Below the pieces are notes generated by a model. The model was given only the letters and a program-made list of their open reading frames with translations, ran no database searches and was not told where the DNA came from. A program made the position numbers and the translations under genes. From contig ONPE01000033.1 of NCBI GenBank assembly GCA_900319615.1, forward strand, positions 1-10,236: 10,236 nt of DNA. Direction: 5' to 3'. Shown in pieces: positions 1 to 7,141 of this stretch (within the stretch, counting starts at the first letter, position 1; every line of letters begins with the position of its first letter). Origin of the DNA: an uncultured Eubacteriales bacterium (lineage in GTDB: Bacteria > Bacillota > Clostridia > Oscillospirales > Acutalibacteraceae).

Positions 1-392
1 GCCGTAACCCTGCCCGAGAAATGACCGCCTCCGCGGTAGTCCTCAAAGCCGTGGTACTTCGCGTATGCCGTGTAGTCTGCATGACCCGGCCGCGCAAGCG
101 AACGTGTGGCAGAGTAATCCTTGCTGTGCATAGCGGTATTGGGAATGATTATCGTCAGCGGCGTACCGGTCGTCTTGCCCTCAAAAACGCCGCTTACTAT
201 ACGGAATTCATCCGCTTCACGACGCGCGGTCGAGATCTTCCCTGCAGGGCGGCGCTTGTCGAGCTGAGAGCGGATAAGATCCATATCCACCCCGATGCCC
301 GGAGCCAGGCCGTCGAGCACCGCGCCGATAGCCTCGCCGTGGCTCTCGCCGAACAGCGTCAGCGATATCGAGTTGCCGAAAGTGTTCTTCAT
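1..392 (-). CDS. aroC: Chorismate synthase, N-terminal part (cut by window edge)
   Basis: Converts 5-enolpyruvylshikimate-3-phosphate to chorismate, the last common step of aromatic amino acid synthesis, using reduced FMN in the cytoplasm. The 130 complete codons visible include the family signatures GESHG (residues 15-19, with the FMN-region His18), DKRRPAGK (45-52), RPGHADY (101-107, His104) and DYRGGG (118-123). The family is usually about 360 residues, so roughly the N-terminal third is present and the gene continues past position 1. I chose the ATG at 392 because AGGAAG lies six bases in front of it. An in-frame ATG at 398 overlaps the aroB stop (ATGA) but would have the Shine-Dalgarno touching it. 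The start at 392 leaves two bases after the aroB stop, so translation is probably coupled. It is the third gene of pheA-aroB-aroC. Family identity is certain; only the start is open. Confidence 0.96.
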   Translation of the reverse strand, partial: MKNTFGNSISLTLFGESHGEAIGAVLDGLAPGIGVDMDLIRSQLDKRRPAGKISTARREADEFRIVSGVFEGKTTGTPLTIIIPNTAMHSKDYSATRSLARPGHADYTAYAKYHGFEDYRGGGHFSGRVT

Positions 393-394
393 GG

Positions 395-1408
395 TCATCT
401 TCCTATCATCTTTATCAGCGGATAAAGCTCGCTGAAAGCTATCTTCTTCATCTCAAAGCTGCCGGGCTGCGATACGGTCGTCACCGTGACCGAGTCGCCC
501 TCGCCCTTTTTGTCGTGGGTCATCGCCCTGTAAACTTCGTCTGCGTCGAGCTCCACGGAGGTCGGCAGACCGAGCATATCGAGAACCTTTATCAGCCGGG
601 GTCTCAGCTCTTCTGACACCATCGGTATCATGCCGAGGGCAACGCACTCGCCGTGATACAGCCCGTTGAGGTGCTCGAAGCTCTCGATACCGTGACCGAT
701 CGTATGACCGAAGTTGAGTATCTTCCTGAGCCCCAGCTCCTTCTCATCCTGCTCCACGACGCCCTTCTTTATGCAAAGCGAACGGGTGATTATCTCGTCC
801 ATGCGCTCGCTTATATTTCCTTTTTCGAATAATCCGAACAGTTCAGCATCGGAGGTCAGCGACATCTTGACCGCCTCCGCAAGACCGTTGCTGATCTGAC
901 GCTCGGGCAGGGTCGACAGCAGCTCGAGGTCGACCAGCACCCTCTCAGGCTGCTTGAACGCGCCGACGATGTTCTTGATACCGTCGAGGTTAACGGCTGT
1001 CTTGCCGCCGATGGAAGAGTCCACCTGCGACAGCACGGTCGTAGGGATGTTGTAGAAGTCTATCCCCCTCATATACGCCGACGCGACAAAGCCCGCGAGG
1101 TCGCCGACAACGCCGCCGCCTACCGCGACCACCGCGTCCCTGCGGCTGAAGCCGAGCTTCAAAAGCTCGCTGAGCACCTTTGAAAAGGTCGGGATGCTCT
1201 TGCTCTCTTCACCCTGACCGACGGTGAACACGTGACCGTCCTTCGCCTGAGCTGCTACGGTCTGCGCGTACCGCTCGGGTACGCCGTCGTCGGTCAGCAC
1301 AAGCACCTTGCGGTCAAGGTCGAGATACTCTCCTGCTTTTTGCAAAGCGCCGCGCTCTATGATGATATCATAGCTGTCAGCGCCAAGATCCATATGTAAA
1401 ACGCTCAT
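395..1408 (-). CDS. aroB: 3-dehydroquinate synthase
   Basis: Cyclises DAHP to 3-dehydroquinate, the second step of the shikimate pathway; it is an NAD- and divalent-metal-dependent cytoplasmic enzyme. The 337 residues are about the normal family length. Visible motifs are the NAD-binding GGGVVGD (97-103), SSIGGKTAVN (131-140), GLAEAVK (175-181), NFGHTIGH (232-239) and YHGE (251-254). Glu178, His235 and His252 match the three zinc ligands, and the 17-residue gap between the two histidines equals that in the E. coli enzyme. The ATG at 1408 is preceded by GAGGA at five bases and lies one base after the pheA stop, so pheA and aroB are almost certainly cotranscribed and coupled. No missing active-site residue is seen. 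Confidence 0.97.
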   Translation of the reverse strand: MSVLHMDLGADSYDIIIERGALQKAGEYLDLDRKVLVLTDDGVPERYAQTVAAQAKDGHVFTVGQGEESKSIPTFSKVLSELLKLGFSRRDAVVAVGGGVVGDLAGFVASAYMRGIDFYNIPTTVLSQVDSSIGGKTAVNLDGIKNIVGAFKQPERVLVDLELLSTLPERQISNGLAEAVKMSLTSDAELFGLFEKGNISERMDEIITRSLCIKKGVVEQDEKELGLRKILNFGHTIGHGIESFEHLNGLYHGECVALGMIPMVSEELRPRLIKVLDMLGLPTSVELDADEVYRAMTHDKKGEGDSVTVTTVSQPGSFEMKKIAFSELYPLIKMIGR

Positions 1409-1409
1409 G

Positions 1410-2513
1410 TCAATCCTCTTTCAAAATAACCTCGTCGCCGAAATGTCCGACTACCTTGAGCATATCGCAGTGCAGGGCGAGATGCCTGAGCATATCCGAG
1501 CCGTTCTGACCCGTCTCGTCGCCCTCTGCCTCTATATAGAAGTAATACTGCCATGCGAGATCTTTCATCGGCCGCGAGCGCAGGGCGCGCATATTGAAGC
1601 CGTAGCTGCTCAGCACGTTCAACGCCTGAGCCAGAGCGCCGACCTCATTCTTCACGGTGAACATCAGCATGAAGCGGCTGTCGCCCGAGGCGCTCACCTT
1701 CTTATTCTCCGCGCGTGAGAACACCGCGAAGCGCGTCGAGTTCACTGCGCTCTCATTTATATCGTGGTCGAGCATATTCAGCCCGTACAGTCTTGCCGTC
1801 TCTAAAGAAGCTATCGCCGCGACGTTCCTGTTACCCATGTCGCGCACAGCCTTAGCCGCCATAGCGGTGTTGGCGTACTCCATGGTCTTCCAGCCGTGAA
1901 AGCGGATATACTCGGCGCACTGAGCCAAAGCCTGCGGATGGCTGACGACGGTCTTGATATCGTTTACAGTTGCACCGTCCACGCCCAGCAGATTGTGGGT
2001 GATCCGCAGGGTATAGATGCCGTTGACGTACAGCGACCCTTGGAACATCATGTCCATGACCTGACCCACCTCGCCGGCGTAGCTGTTCTCTACCGGCAGC
2101 ACACAGCAGTCGCACGCGCCCTGCTCCACCGACTCATACGCGGCGCGAAAATCGGGATAAGAGACCGCCTTGCCGTAGGGGAAGATCTTCTTTGTCGCGA
2201 TGTTTGCAAAGGCGCCCTCGATTCCGCTGTAAGCGACTTTCATACCGCTGATGATGTGCTCCTGATACTGCTTCGACACCGCCATCTCGTCGCTGAGGAA
2301 CCTGACATAATAAGAGCGGATGTCGTAATCATTTATATATGCGGAGTTCTTCTCGATGACCGCCTGCTCGCGCTTCTGATCGTAGATCTGCAGACCGCGC
2401 TCCTTTTTATACTCTGCGATCACCCTGACCGCCTTCATGCGTCTCTCAAAAAGCTGCGCCATCTCTTTATCTATCTCATTTATCTGTGTACGTGCGTCCT
2501 GTAATTTATCCAC
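1410..2513 (-). CDS. pheA: Bifunctional chorismate mutase / prephenate dehydratase (P-protein)
   Basis: Converts chorismate to prephenate and then to phenylpyruvate, committing carbon to phenylalanine. Domains in the 367 residues: an AroQ-type chorismate mutase at about 1-88, in which Arg8, Arg25, Lys36, Asp45, Arg48 and Glu49 line up with E. coli Arg11, Arg28, Lys39, Asp48, Arg51 and Glu52; prephenate dehydratase at about 92-270 with the catalytic NSTRF motif (258-262, Thr260); and a C-terminal ACT domain at about 278-360. The ACT domain keeps GAL (292-294) but has RSRP (312-315) where the Phe-binding signature is ESRP. The start is GTG at 2513, with AAAGGAG seven bases before it; no better start exists in the leader. 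It is the first structural gene of pheA-aroB-aroC, and it lies behind a terminator and an aromatic-codon leader peptide, so attenuation control is likely in addition to Phe feedback. Confidence 0.96.
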   Translation of the reverse strand: MDKLQDARTQINEIDKEMAQLFERRMKAVRVIAEYKKERGLQIYDQKREQAVIEKNSAYINDYDIRSYYVRFLSDEMAVSKQYQEHIISGMKVAYSGIEGAFANIATKKIFPYGKAVSYPDFRAAYESVEQGACDCCVLPVENSYAGEVGQVMDMMFQGSLYVNGIYTLRITHNLLGVDGATVNDIKTVVSHPQALAQCAEYIRFHGWKTMEYANTAMAAKAVRDMGNRNVAAIASLETARLYGLNMLDHDINESAVNSTRFAVFSRAENKKVSASGDSRFMLMFTVKNEVGALAQALNVLSSYGFNMRALRSRPMKDLAWQYYFYIEAEGDETGQNGSDMLRHLALHCDMLKVVGHFGDEVILKED

Positions 2514-2586
2514 GATATCACTCCTTTATAATACTGATTTCTAATTGAAGTGAGTATAAATCAACTTTTCATTTTAGCGCCTTACC

Positions 2587-2619
2587 AAAAAAGCGGCTCT
2601 GCCCGAAACAGAACCGCCT
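2587..2619 (-). terminator. Rho-independent terminator in the pheA leader (attenuator)
   Basis: On the minus strand, AGGCGGTTCTG (2619-2609) pairs with CAGAGCCGCTT (2601-2591), giving 11 bp with two G-U pairs and a 7-base loop. Six T follow, beginning inside the stem end. It lies between the leader peptide and the pheA start and points toward pheA, so an active hairpin would stop transcription before the operon. A terminator in this position has no upstream protein gene to serve other than the leader peptide, which supports the attenuator reading. Confidence 0.85.
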
Positions 2620-2638
2620 GATAAATAAAGCACCTGTA

Positions 2639-2700
2639 ACATTCGAGCGTCATATTTTTTCGGCACGGCAATAAAAGCCCGCATACCAGCGCGCGAATGT
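2639..2700 (-). promoter_or_regulatory. Pause-type RNA hairpin (1:2) in the pheA leader
   Basis: On the minus strand, ACATTCG-C-GCG (2700-2690), inside codons 12-15 of the leader peptide, is complementary to CGC-T-CGAATGT (2649-2639) just after its stop codon, giving ten pairs with one internal mismatch. The second arm overlaps GCTCGAA (2648-2642), which can instead pair with TTCGGGC (2607-2601) at the loop and first 3'-arm base of the terminator. The two pairings exclude each other. A ribosome stalled at the Phe triplet would cover the first arm and favour the second pairing. Seen: the complementarities. Inferred: their role. The alternative helix is only 7 bp with one G-U. Confidence 0.5.
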
Positions 2701-2733
2701 AAAAAAGAAGTTATTTGCATTATTCGTTTTCAT
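2650..2733 (-). CDS. Phe/Trp/Tyr-rich leader peptide of the pheA-aroB-aroC operon
   Basis: A 27-codon reading frame too short for ordinary gene calling. ATG at 2733 has AAAGGAG eight bases upstream, as strong a ribosome site as any in the window. The peptide runs MKTNNAN, then NFFFTFAR, then WYAGFYCR, then AEKI and a TGA stop at 2650-2652. Five Phe (three consecutive, codons 9-11), one Trp and two Tyr make 8 of 27 residues aromatic, clustered in codons 9-21. It sits between a strong promoter and a terminator hairpin that begins about 31 bases after its stop. This is the classic layout of pheL/trpL-type leaders, where ribosome stalling on scarce charged tRNA decides between terminator and read-through. 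The peptide itself need have no function. The sequence is not E. coli PheL, so I give no symbol. That it is translated and regulatory is inference from layout. Confidence 0.82.
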   Translation of the reverse strand: MKTNNANNFFFTFARWYAGFYCRAEKI

Positions 2734-2763
2734 AATGACAACTCCTTTGACTGCGATGGGTAT

Positions 2764-2792
2764 ATGATAGCACGTTAAAGCGCAAAAGTCAA
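2764..2792 (-). promoter_or_regulatory. Promoter of the pheA-aroB-aroC operon
   Basis: -35 TTGACT (2792-2787), 17-base spacer, -10 TATCAT (2769-2764), each 5/6 to the vegetative consensus, with TGC immediately before the -10 (extended -10). Transcription should begin near 2757, about 24 bases before the leader peptide ATG and about 245 bases before the pheA start. Having the only strong promoter upstream of the leader peptide is what attenuation needs. Confidence 0.82.
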
Positions 2793-2852
2793 TATTTTTG
2801 TATAACAATATTGAGTTGGATTATTAAGAATCCTCGAATTTCAAAGCGTATC

Positions 2853-2892
2853 AAAAAAATCAAGGCAGCACCGCACGATCCGGAGCTGCCTT
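2853..2892 (-). terminator. Rho-independent terminator after the C39-like peptidase gene
   Basis: On the minus strand AAGGCAGC (2892-2885) pairs with GCTGCCTT (2869-2862), with three further C-G pairs after one mismatch, a 7-base loop, then GA and seven T. It starts eight bases past the stop codon of the peptidase gene and separates that unit from the aromatic operon promoter. Confidence 0.88.
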
Positions 2893-2899
2893 ATGTAGC

Positions 2900-3679
2900 T
2901 CATTCGACCACGATGCACTGGGTAAACAGCTGCTCGTAGCGTTTGGCGACAAGAGATTTTTCGAACACCGATATTTTTCCTGCGGCGGAATCGGCGAAAT
3001 AATAATTCTTTTCATCATAGCCGATCAGCACCAGACAGTGCTCGTGCGCGTACCACGGCACGGTATCGCCTATCTCGGTCTTTGCGTTCTCGTCGACGTA
3101 GTTCACTTCCCACGTATCGAAGACATACGGCTCCTGCATATCGGTGGTTGCCCAGATCATGACGGGGACGCCGCGGCAGATGTAATCCTCACACAGCTTC
3201 TCCAAAGGGATGCCCTCATACGCGGTGGCTTTCAGCTCGGATTTTTGATCGTCGAGATAGCTGTTCATGCTCTTCGCCATCGACGGCGCATACACTCCCC
3301 AGCCGGCATAGGCTGTACCGGCAAAGCCGCTGTGCATATCGGGGCCGTACTTGTAGCCGTCTTCATCCTCGAAAACATAGTGGCAGTCCAGATAATTATC
3401 TGCTATGGTGTGCTCGTCCACATCAAAGCCGAGTATCTTCAGCAGCATGGTGCAGGCATAGGTCTCACAGCCCGCCTTAAGATCATCCTGCGTGATGACC
3501 TCGACGTTCTCTATCCTGTAAGAGGAAGGATATGTAGGCTCCTCCGACCCGACTGAGGCGGTCTCCTCCGGGGGTTCGGCTTTCTTCGGCGCGGTCAATA
3601 TACCGATCGCAAACAGCACAACGATAACAGCGATCAGAGCAGGTATGATGATCTTATTATTTTGAAGATATTTTTTCAT
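2900..3679 (-). CDS. Membrane-anchored C39-like cysteine peptidase family protein
   Basis: Predicted papain-fold protein of the Peptidase_C39_2 type, facing outside the membrane; its substrate is unknown. The 259 residues begin with a basic N-terminus and one hydrophobic segment (about 11-29), with no lipobox Cys after it, so it is an uncleaved anchor or signal rather than a lipoprotein. An acidic, Pro-rich linker (32-55) follows, then the catalytic domain. ITQDDLKAGCE gives Gln64 and the candidate nucleophile Cys71, EHCLVLIGYD gives His214, and YFADS gives Asp230, in the order and spacing expected for this family. Cys76, Cys99, Cys163, Cys168, Cys215 and Cys255 are also present. There is no ABC transporter or bacteriocin precursor next to it, so a role as a leader peptidase of a bacteriocin exporter is not supported. 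The ribosome site (GGCGGG) is weak, and the gene is 40 bases after the upstream membrane protein gene, which suggests cotranscription. Confidence 0.75.
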   Translation of the reverse strand: MKKYLQNNKIIIPALIAVIVVLFAIGILTAPKKAEPPEETASVGSEEPTYPSSYRIENVEVITQDDLKAGCETYACTMLLKILGFDVDEHTIADNYLDCHYVFEDEDGYKYGPDMHSGFAGTAYAGWGVYAPSMAKSMNSYLDDQKSELKATAYEGIPLEKLCEDYICRGVPVMIWATTDMQEPYVFDTWEVNYVDENAKTEIGDTVPWYAHEHCLVLIGYDEKNYYFADSAAGKISVFEKSLVAKRYEQLFTQCIVVE

Positions 3680-3719
3680 ATTCTATCCCGCCATTCGAGA
3701 AAAGATTTCAACTTGCCGA

Positions 3720-4217
3720 TCATGTAAATGTTCTGACAATCACAATAATAATAGTTCCGATAGCAGCAATTATAGCAGTCTTTTCAAAAAACTCACTGAT
3801 ATAATAGTATTCTTTTGCCTTATAGCCAAATCCAAATTCTTTACTCTTTTCCGAAAAGTACATTTTACAATACAATAATCCATGGCAACCAATTGTCATA
3901 GTAATACCAATAAAAACTGTTCCTTGAATCCCCAAAAAGGGATAATTAGGATCGTAGTAAACCACAAAATATATTATTGCTGCTAATGCAACTAATGAGA
4001 AAGCGCAAGCCGCGTCGTTTACTGAAATCTTAGTTTTCTTTATGTATTTGTTAAAAAATATTGACGAAACAGCAACACATAAGAATAAAGAAATAGTGAT
4101 CCCATAGATCAATGGTTTCGAATCGTTATAATCAGGAATGACAAAATGCAAAAGCAGTAACAATAACTCCTCCAGAATAAATAAGCCAAAATCAAAAACA
4201 AATACTTTTTTATTCAC
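3720..4217 (-). CDS. Small five-helix membrane protein of unknown function
   Basis: I do not recognise this 165-residue protein. Hydrophobic segments at about 8-28, 36-55, 67-88, 95-117 and 143-162 predict five membrane helices, with short charged loops and a Lys/Tyr-rich loop (123-140) before the last helix. The start is GTG at 4217, six bases after AAGAGG. The coding sequence is markedly more AT-rich than all other genes here and uses AT-ending codons, so it may have been acquired separately or be under different constraint. It precedes the C39-like peptidase gene on the same strand by 40 bases, with no terminator between, so the two may work together, for example as a membrane partner of the peptidase. 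That link rests on position only. Confidence 0.7.
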   Translation of the reverse strand: MNKKVFVFDFGLFILEELLLLLLHFVIPDYNDSKPLIYGITISLFLCVAVSSIFFNKYIKKTKISVNDAACAFSLVALAAIIYFVVYYDPNYPFLGIQGTVFIGITMTIGCHGLLYCKMYFSEKSKEFGFGYKAKEYYYISEFFEKTAIIAAIGTIIIVIVRTFT

Positions 4218-4237
4218 TACTTACCTCTTCTTAAACT

Positions 4238-4300
4238 ATTATAGCAGTTCCTTGAATAACGATTCATAAAGATTATAACATAAATTCACGGATTTGTCAT
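4238..4300 (-). promoter_or_regulatory. Promoter(s) of the membrane protein / C39-like peptidase unit
   Basis: The best match is -35 ATGACA (4300-4295, 5/6), a 17-base spacer and a perfect -10 TATAAT (4277-4272) preceded by TGT (extended -10). A second perfect TATAAT (4243-4238) preceded by TGC lies 34 bases downstream but has a poor -35. Either would transcribe the GTG-start gene at 4217. No other promoter of this quality is seen before the peptidase gene, which supports a two-gene unit. Confidence 0.7.
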
Positions 4301-4417
4301 TATAATAATGTAAACCTTTTTGACTCTATATAAAAATACTATTGATTTTATTCTTTCCGCTCTGAGCATCATATATATGTATATAACATAATTATCAACA
4401 TGCGATTATTGGCATAC

Positions 4418-4447
4418 AAAAAGAGCAACACCTTGCGATGTTGCTCT
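4418..4447 (-). terminator. Rho-independent terminator of ppdK
   Basis: On the minus strand AGAGCAACA (4447-4439) pairs perfectly with TGTTGCTCT (4430-4422), with an 8-base loop and a run of five T from the stem base. It lies 30 bases after the ppdK stop. The rest of 4218-4476 is AT-rich and holds only the promoter of the next unit. Confidence 0.9.
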
Positions 4448-4476
4448 CGTTTGTTTTATATAGCGTAATTAAATTA

Positions 4477-7104
4477 TTACTTATTGCTGATAGCAGCCTG
4501 AGCGGCAGCAAGACGAGCGATCGGGACGCGGAACGGTGAGCAGGATACATAGTCCAGACCGATCTTGTGGCAGAACTCGACGGATGTCGGGTCGCCGCCG
4601 TGCTCGCCGCAGATACCGATATGGAGAGCGGGATTCACGGGCTTGCCGAGCTTGATGGCCATATCCATCAGCTTGCCAACGCCTGTCTGGTCGAGCTTAG
4701 CGAACGGATCGTTCTCGAAGATCTTAGCATCATAGTAAGCGTCGAGGAACTTGCCTGCGTCGTCACGGCTGAAGCCGAAGGTCATCTGAGTCAGGTCGTT
4801 TGTACCGAAGCAGAAGAAGTCAGCCTCTTTAGCGATCTCGTCAGCTGTCAGAGCAGCTCTCGGGATCTCGATCATTGTACCGACCTCATACTCGAGCTCT
4901 ACGCCTGCAGCGGCGATCTCAGCGTCGGCGGTCTCAACGACGAACTTCTTGACATACTTGAGCTCCTTGATGTCGCCAACCAGCGGGATCATGATCTCGG
5001 GTACGAGAGTCCAGTCGGGGTGAGCCTTCTTGACGTTGATAGCAGCGCGGATGACAGCCTTTGTCTGCATCTTTGCGATCTCGGGATATGTGACAGCCAG
5101 ACGGCAGCCGCGGTGACCCATCATCGGGTTGAACTCATGGAGAGAGTCGATGAGAGCCTTGATCTCTGCAACGCTCTTGCCCTGAGCCTTAGCCAGAGCC
5201 TCGATGTCGGCTTCCTCGGTGGGAACGAACTCGTGGAGAGGCGGATCCAGGAAGCGGATGGTTACGGGGTTGCCCTCGAGAGCCTCGTACAGCTTCTCGA
5301 AGTCGCCCTGCTGATAGGGCAGGATCTTATCCAGAGCAGCCTCGCGCTCCTCAACTGTATCTGCACAGATCATCTCGCGGAAAGCGGCGATCCTGTCAGC
5401 CTCAAAGAACATATGCTCTGTACGGCAAAGACCGATACCCTCAGCGCCCAGCTCGCGAGCCTTCTTAGCGTCTGCGGGTGTGTCGGCGTTTGTACGGACC
5501 TTAAGGGTCCTGTACTTGTCAGCCCAATCCATAACGCGGCCGAATTCGCCTGCGATGGTAGCGTCGACTGTGGGGATGATGCCGTCGTAGATGTTACCGG
5601 TAGAACCGTCGATGGAGATGTAATCGCCCTCCTTGAAGGTCTTGCCGGCGAGTGTGAACTGCTTGTTAGCCTCGTCCATGGTGATGTCGGAGCAGCCGGA
5701 TACACAGCAGGTACCCATGCCGCGGGCGACAACGGCAGCGTGAGAGGTCATACCGCCGCGAACGGTCAGGATGCCCTGAGCAGCCTTCATGCCTTCGATA
5801 TCCTCGGGAGAGGTCTCGAGACGAACGAGAACTACCTTCTCGCCTGCGCCGCCCTGAGCCTTAGCATCCTCGGCGGTGAAGACGACCTTACCGCAGGCAG
5901 CGCCGGGAGAAGCGCCCAGACCCTTGCCCATGGGGGTAGCAGCCTTGAGAGCCTTTGCGTCGAACTGCGGATGGAGAAGTGTATCGAGGTTTCTGGGGTC
6001 GATCATCAGAACGGCCTCTTCCTCGGTTCTCATACCCTCGTCAACGAGGTCGCAAGCGATCTTGAGAGCAGCCTGAGCTGTACGCTTGCCGTTTCTTGTC
6101 TGGAGCATATAGAGCTTGCCGTGCTCGACGGTGAACTCCATATCCTGCATATCTCTGTAGTGATTCTCGAGAGTCTTGCAGACCTCTGTGAACTGAGCGA
6201 ACGCCTCGGGGAACTTCTGCTCCATCTCGGAGATGTGCATGGGGGTACGAACGCCTGCAACGACGTCTTCGCCCTGAGCGTTGGTCAGGAACTCACCGAA
6301 CAGACCCTTGTCGCCGGTAGCGGGGTCGCGTGTGAACGCAACGCCTGTGCCGCAATCGTCGCCCATGTTACCGAATGCCATGGACTGTACGTTGACTGCA
6401 GTACCCCAGCTGTAGGGGATGTCGTTGTCTCTTCTGTAAACGTTTGCTCTCGGGTTGTCCCAGGAACGGAAGACAGCCTTGACGGCGCCCATGAGCTGCT
6501 CCTTGGGATCGGACGGGAAGTCTTCGCCGATCTTGGACTTGTACTCGGCCTTGAACTTCTCAGCCAGCTCCTTGAGATCGTCGGCGGTCAGCTCGACGTC
6601 CTGCTTGACGCCGCGGTCAGCCTTCATCTCGTCGATGAGCTCTTCGAAATACTTCTTACCGACCTCCATAACGACGTCGGAATACATCTGGATGAATCTT
6701 CTGTAGCAGTCGTAAGCCCAACGGGGATTGCCGCTCTGCTCAGCGATGGTCTCGACAACTTCTTCGTTAAGACCGAGGTTGAGGATGGTGTCCATCATAC
6801 CGGGCATGGATGCACGGGCGCCTGAACGTACGGATACGAGAAGCGGGTTCTCCTTATCGCCGAACTTCTTGCCGGTGATCTCTTCCATCTTGCCGATATA
6901 CTCGTTGATCTGATCCTGGATCTCTGCATTGATCTGGCGGCCGTCCTCATAGTACTGTGTGCACGCCTCTGTGGTGATTGTAAAGCCCTGGGGAACAGGG
7001 AGACCGATGTTGGTCATCTCGGCGAGGTTTGCGCCTTTACCGCCGAGAAGTTCTCTCATGTCTGCGTTACCTTCTTTAAAAAGGTAAACCCATTTTTTGC
7101 TCAT
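4477..7104 (-). CDS. ppdK: Pyruvate, phosphate dikinase
   Basis: Interconverts pyruvate + ATP + Pi and PEP + AMP + PPi. In anaerobic Firmicutes it serves PPi-linked glycolysis or PEP formation and supports cellulose or starch users with low ATP yield. The 875 residues are full length (the C. symbiosum enzyme has 874). Order of parts: N-terminal nucleotide-binding domain (about 1-340, with SVRSGARASMPGMMDT at 91-106 and QTRNGKR at 335-341); the swivelling phosphohistidine domain with GGMTSHAA (450-457, catalytic His455, the same number as in C. symbiosum); and the PEP/pyruvate TIM barrel with GLCRTEHMFF (558-567), GTNDLTQM (767-774) and GICGEHGGDP (830-839, catalytic Cys832). The ATG at 7104 has AGGAGG eight bases before it. 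It has its own promoter and terminator, so it is probably monocistronic, and no PDRP-type regulator gene is adjacent. Confidence 0.98.
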   Translation of the reverse strand: MSKKWVYLFKEGNADMRELLGGKGANLAEMTNIGLPVPQGFTITTEACTQYYEDGRQINAEIQDQINEYIGKMEEITGKKFGDKENPLLVSVRSGARASMPGMMDTILNLGLNEEVVETIAEQSGNPRWAYDCYRRFIQMYSDVVMEVGKKYFEELIDEMKADRGVKQDVELTADDLKELAEKFKAEYKSKIGEDFPSDPKEQLMGAVKAVFRSWDNPRANVYRRDNDIPYSWGTAVNVQSMAFGNMGDDCGTGVAFTRDPATGDKGLFGEFLTNAQGEDVVAGVRTPMHISEMEQKFPEAFAQFTEVCKTLENHYRDMQDMEFTVEHGKLYMLQTRNGKRTAQAALKIACDLVDEGMRTEEEAVLMIDPRNLDTLLHPQFDAKALKAATPMGKGLGASPGAACGKVVFTAEDAKAQGGAGEKVVLVRLETSPEDIEGMKAAQGILTVRGGMTSHAAVVARGMGTCCVSGCSDITMDEANKQFTLAGKTFKEGDYISIDGSTGNIYDGIIPTVDATIAGEFGRVMDWADKYRTLKVRTNADTPADAKKARELGAEGIGLCRTEHMFFEADRIAAFREMICADTVEEREAALDKILPYQQGDFEKLYEALEGNPVTIRFLDPPLHEFVPTEEADIEALAKAQGKSVAEIKALIDSLHEFNPMMGHRGCRLAVTYPEIAKMQTKAVIRAAINVKKAHPDWTLVPEIMIPLVGDIKELKYVKKFVVETADAEIAAAGVELEYEVGTMIEIPRAALTADEIAKEADFFCFGTNDLTQMTFGFSRDDAGKFLDAYYDAKIFENDPFAKLDQTGVGKLMDMAIKLGKPVNPALHIGICGEHGGDPTSVEFCHKIGLDYVSCSPFRVPIARLAAAQAAISNK

Positions 7105-7141
7105 TGGAATCTCCTCCTAAATAAGTGTTATAGTAGTTACC

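Noticed and set aside
21..425. 134-codon open frame on the plus strand
   Set aside because: It is antisense to aroC and the aroB end, whose chorismate synthase and dehydroquinate synthase motifs are clear.
2514..2760. T-box riboswitch upstream of pheA
   Set aside because: The conserved T-box antiterminator bulge sequence and specifier stem layout are not seen. The region is instead explained by a leader peptide plus terminator.
2900..3679. Bacteriocin-processing role for the C39-like protein
   Set aside because: It lacks the fused ABC transporter of true C39 exporters, and no double-glycine precursor peptide gene is visible nearby.
4567..6825. 752-codon open frame on the plus strand
   Set aside because: It lies wholly antisense to ppdK, whose catalytic motifs and length are perfect. 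The translation is a low-complexity Leu/Val/Glu-rich string with no family resemblance, and such frames arise from biased codon use on the other strand.
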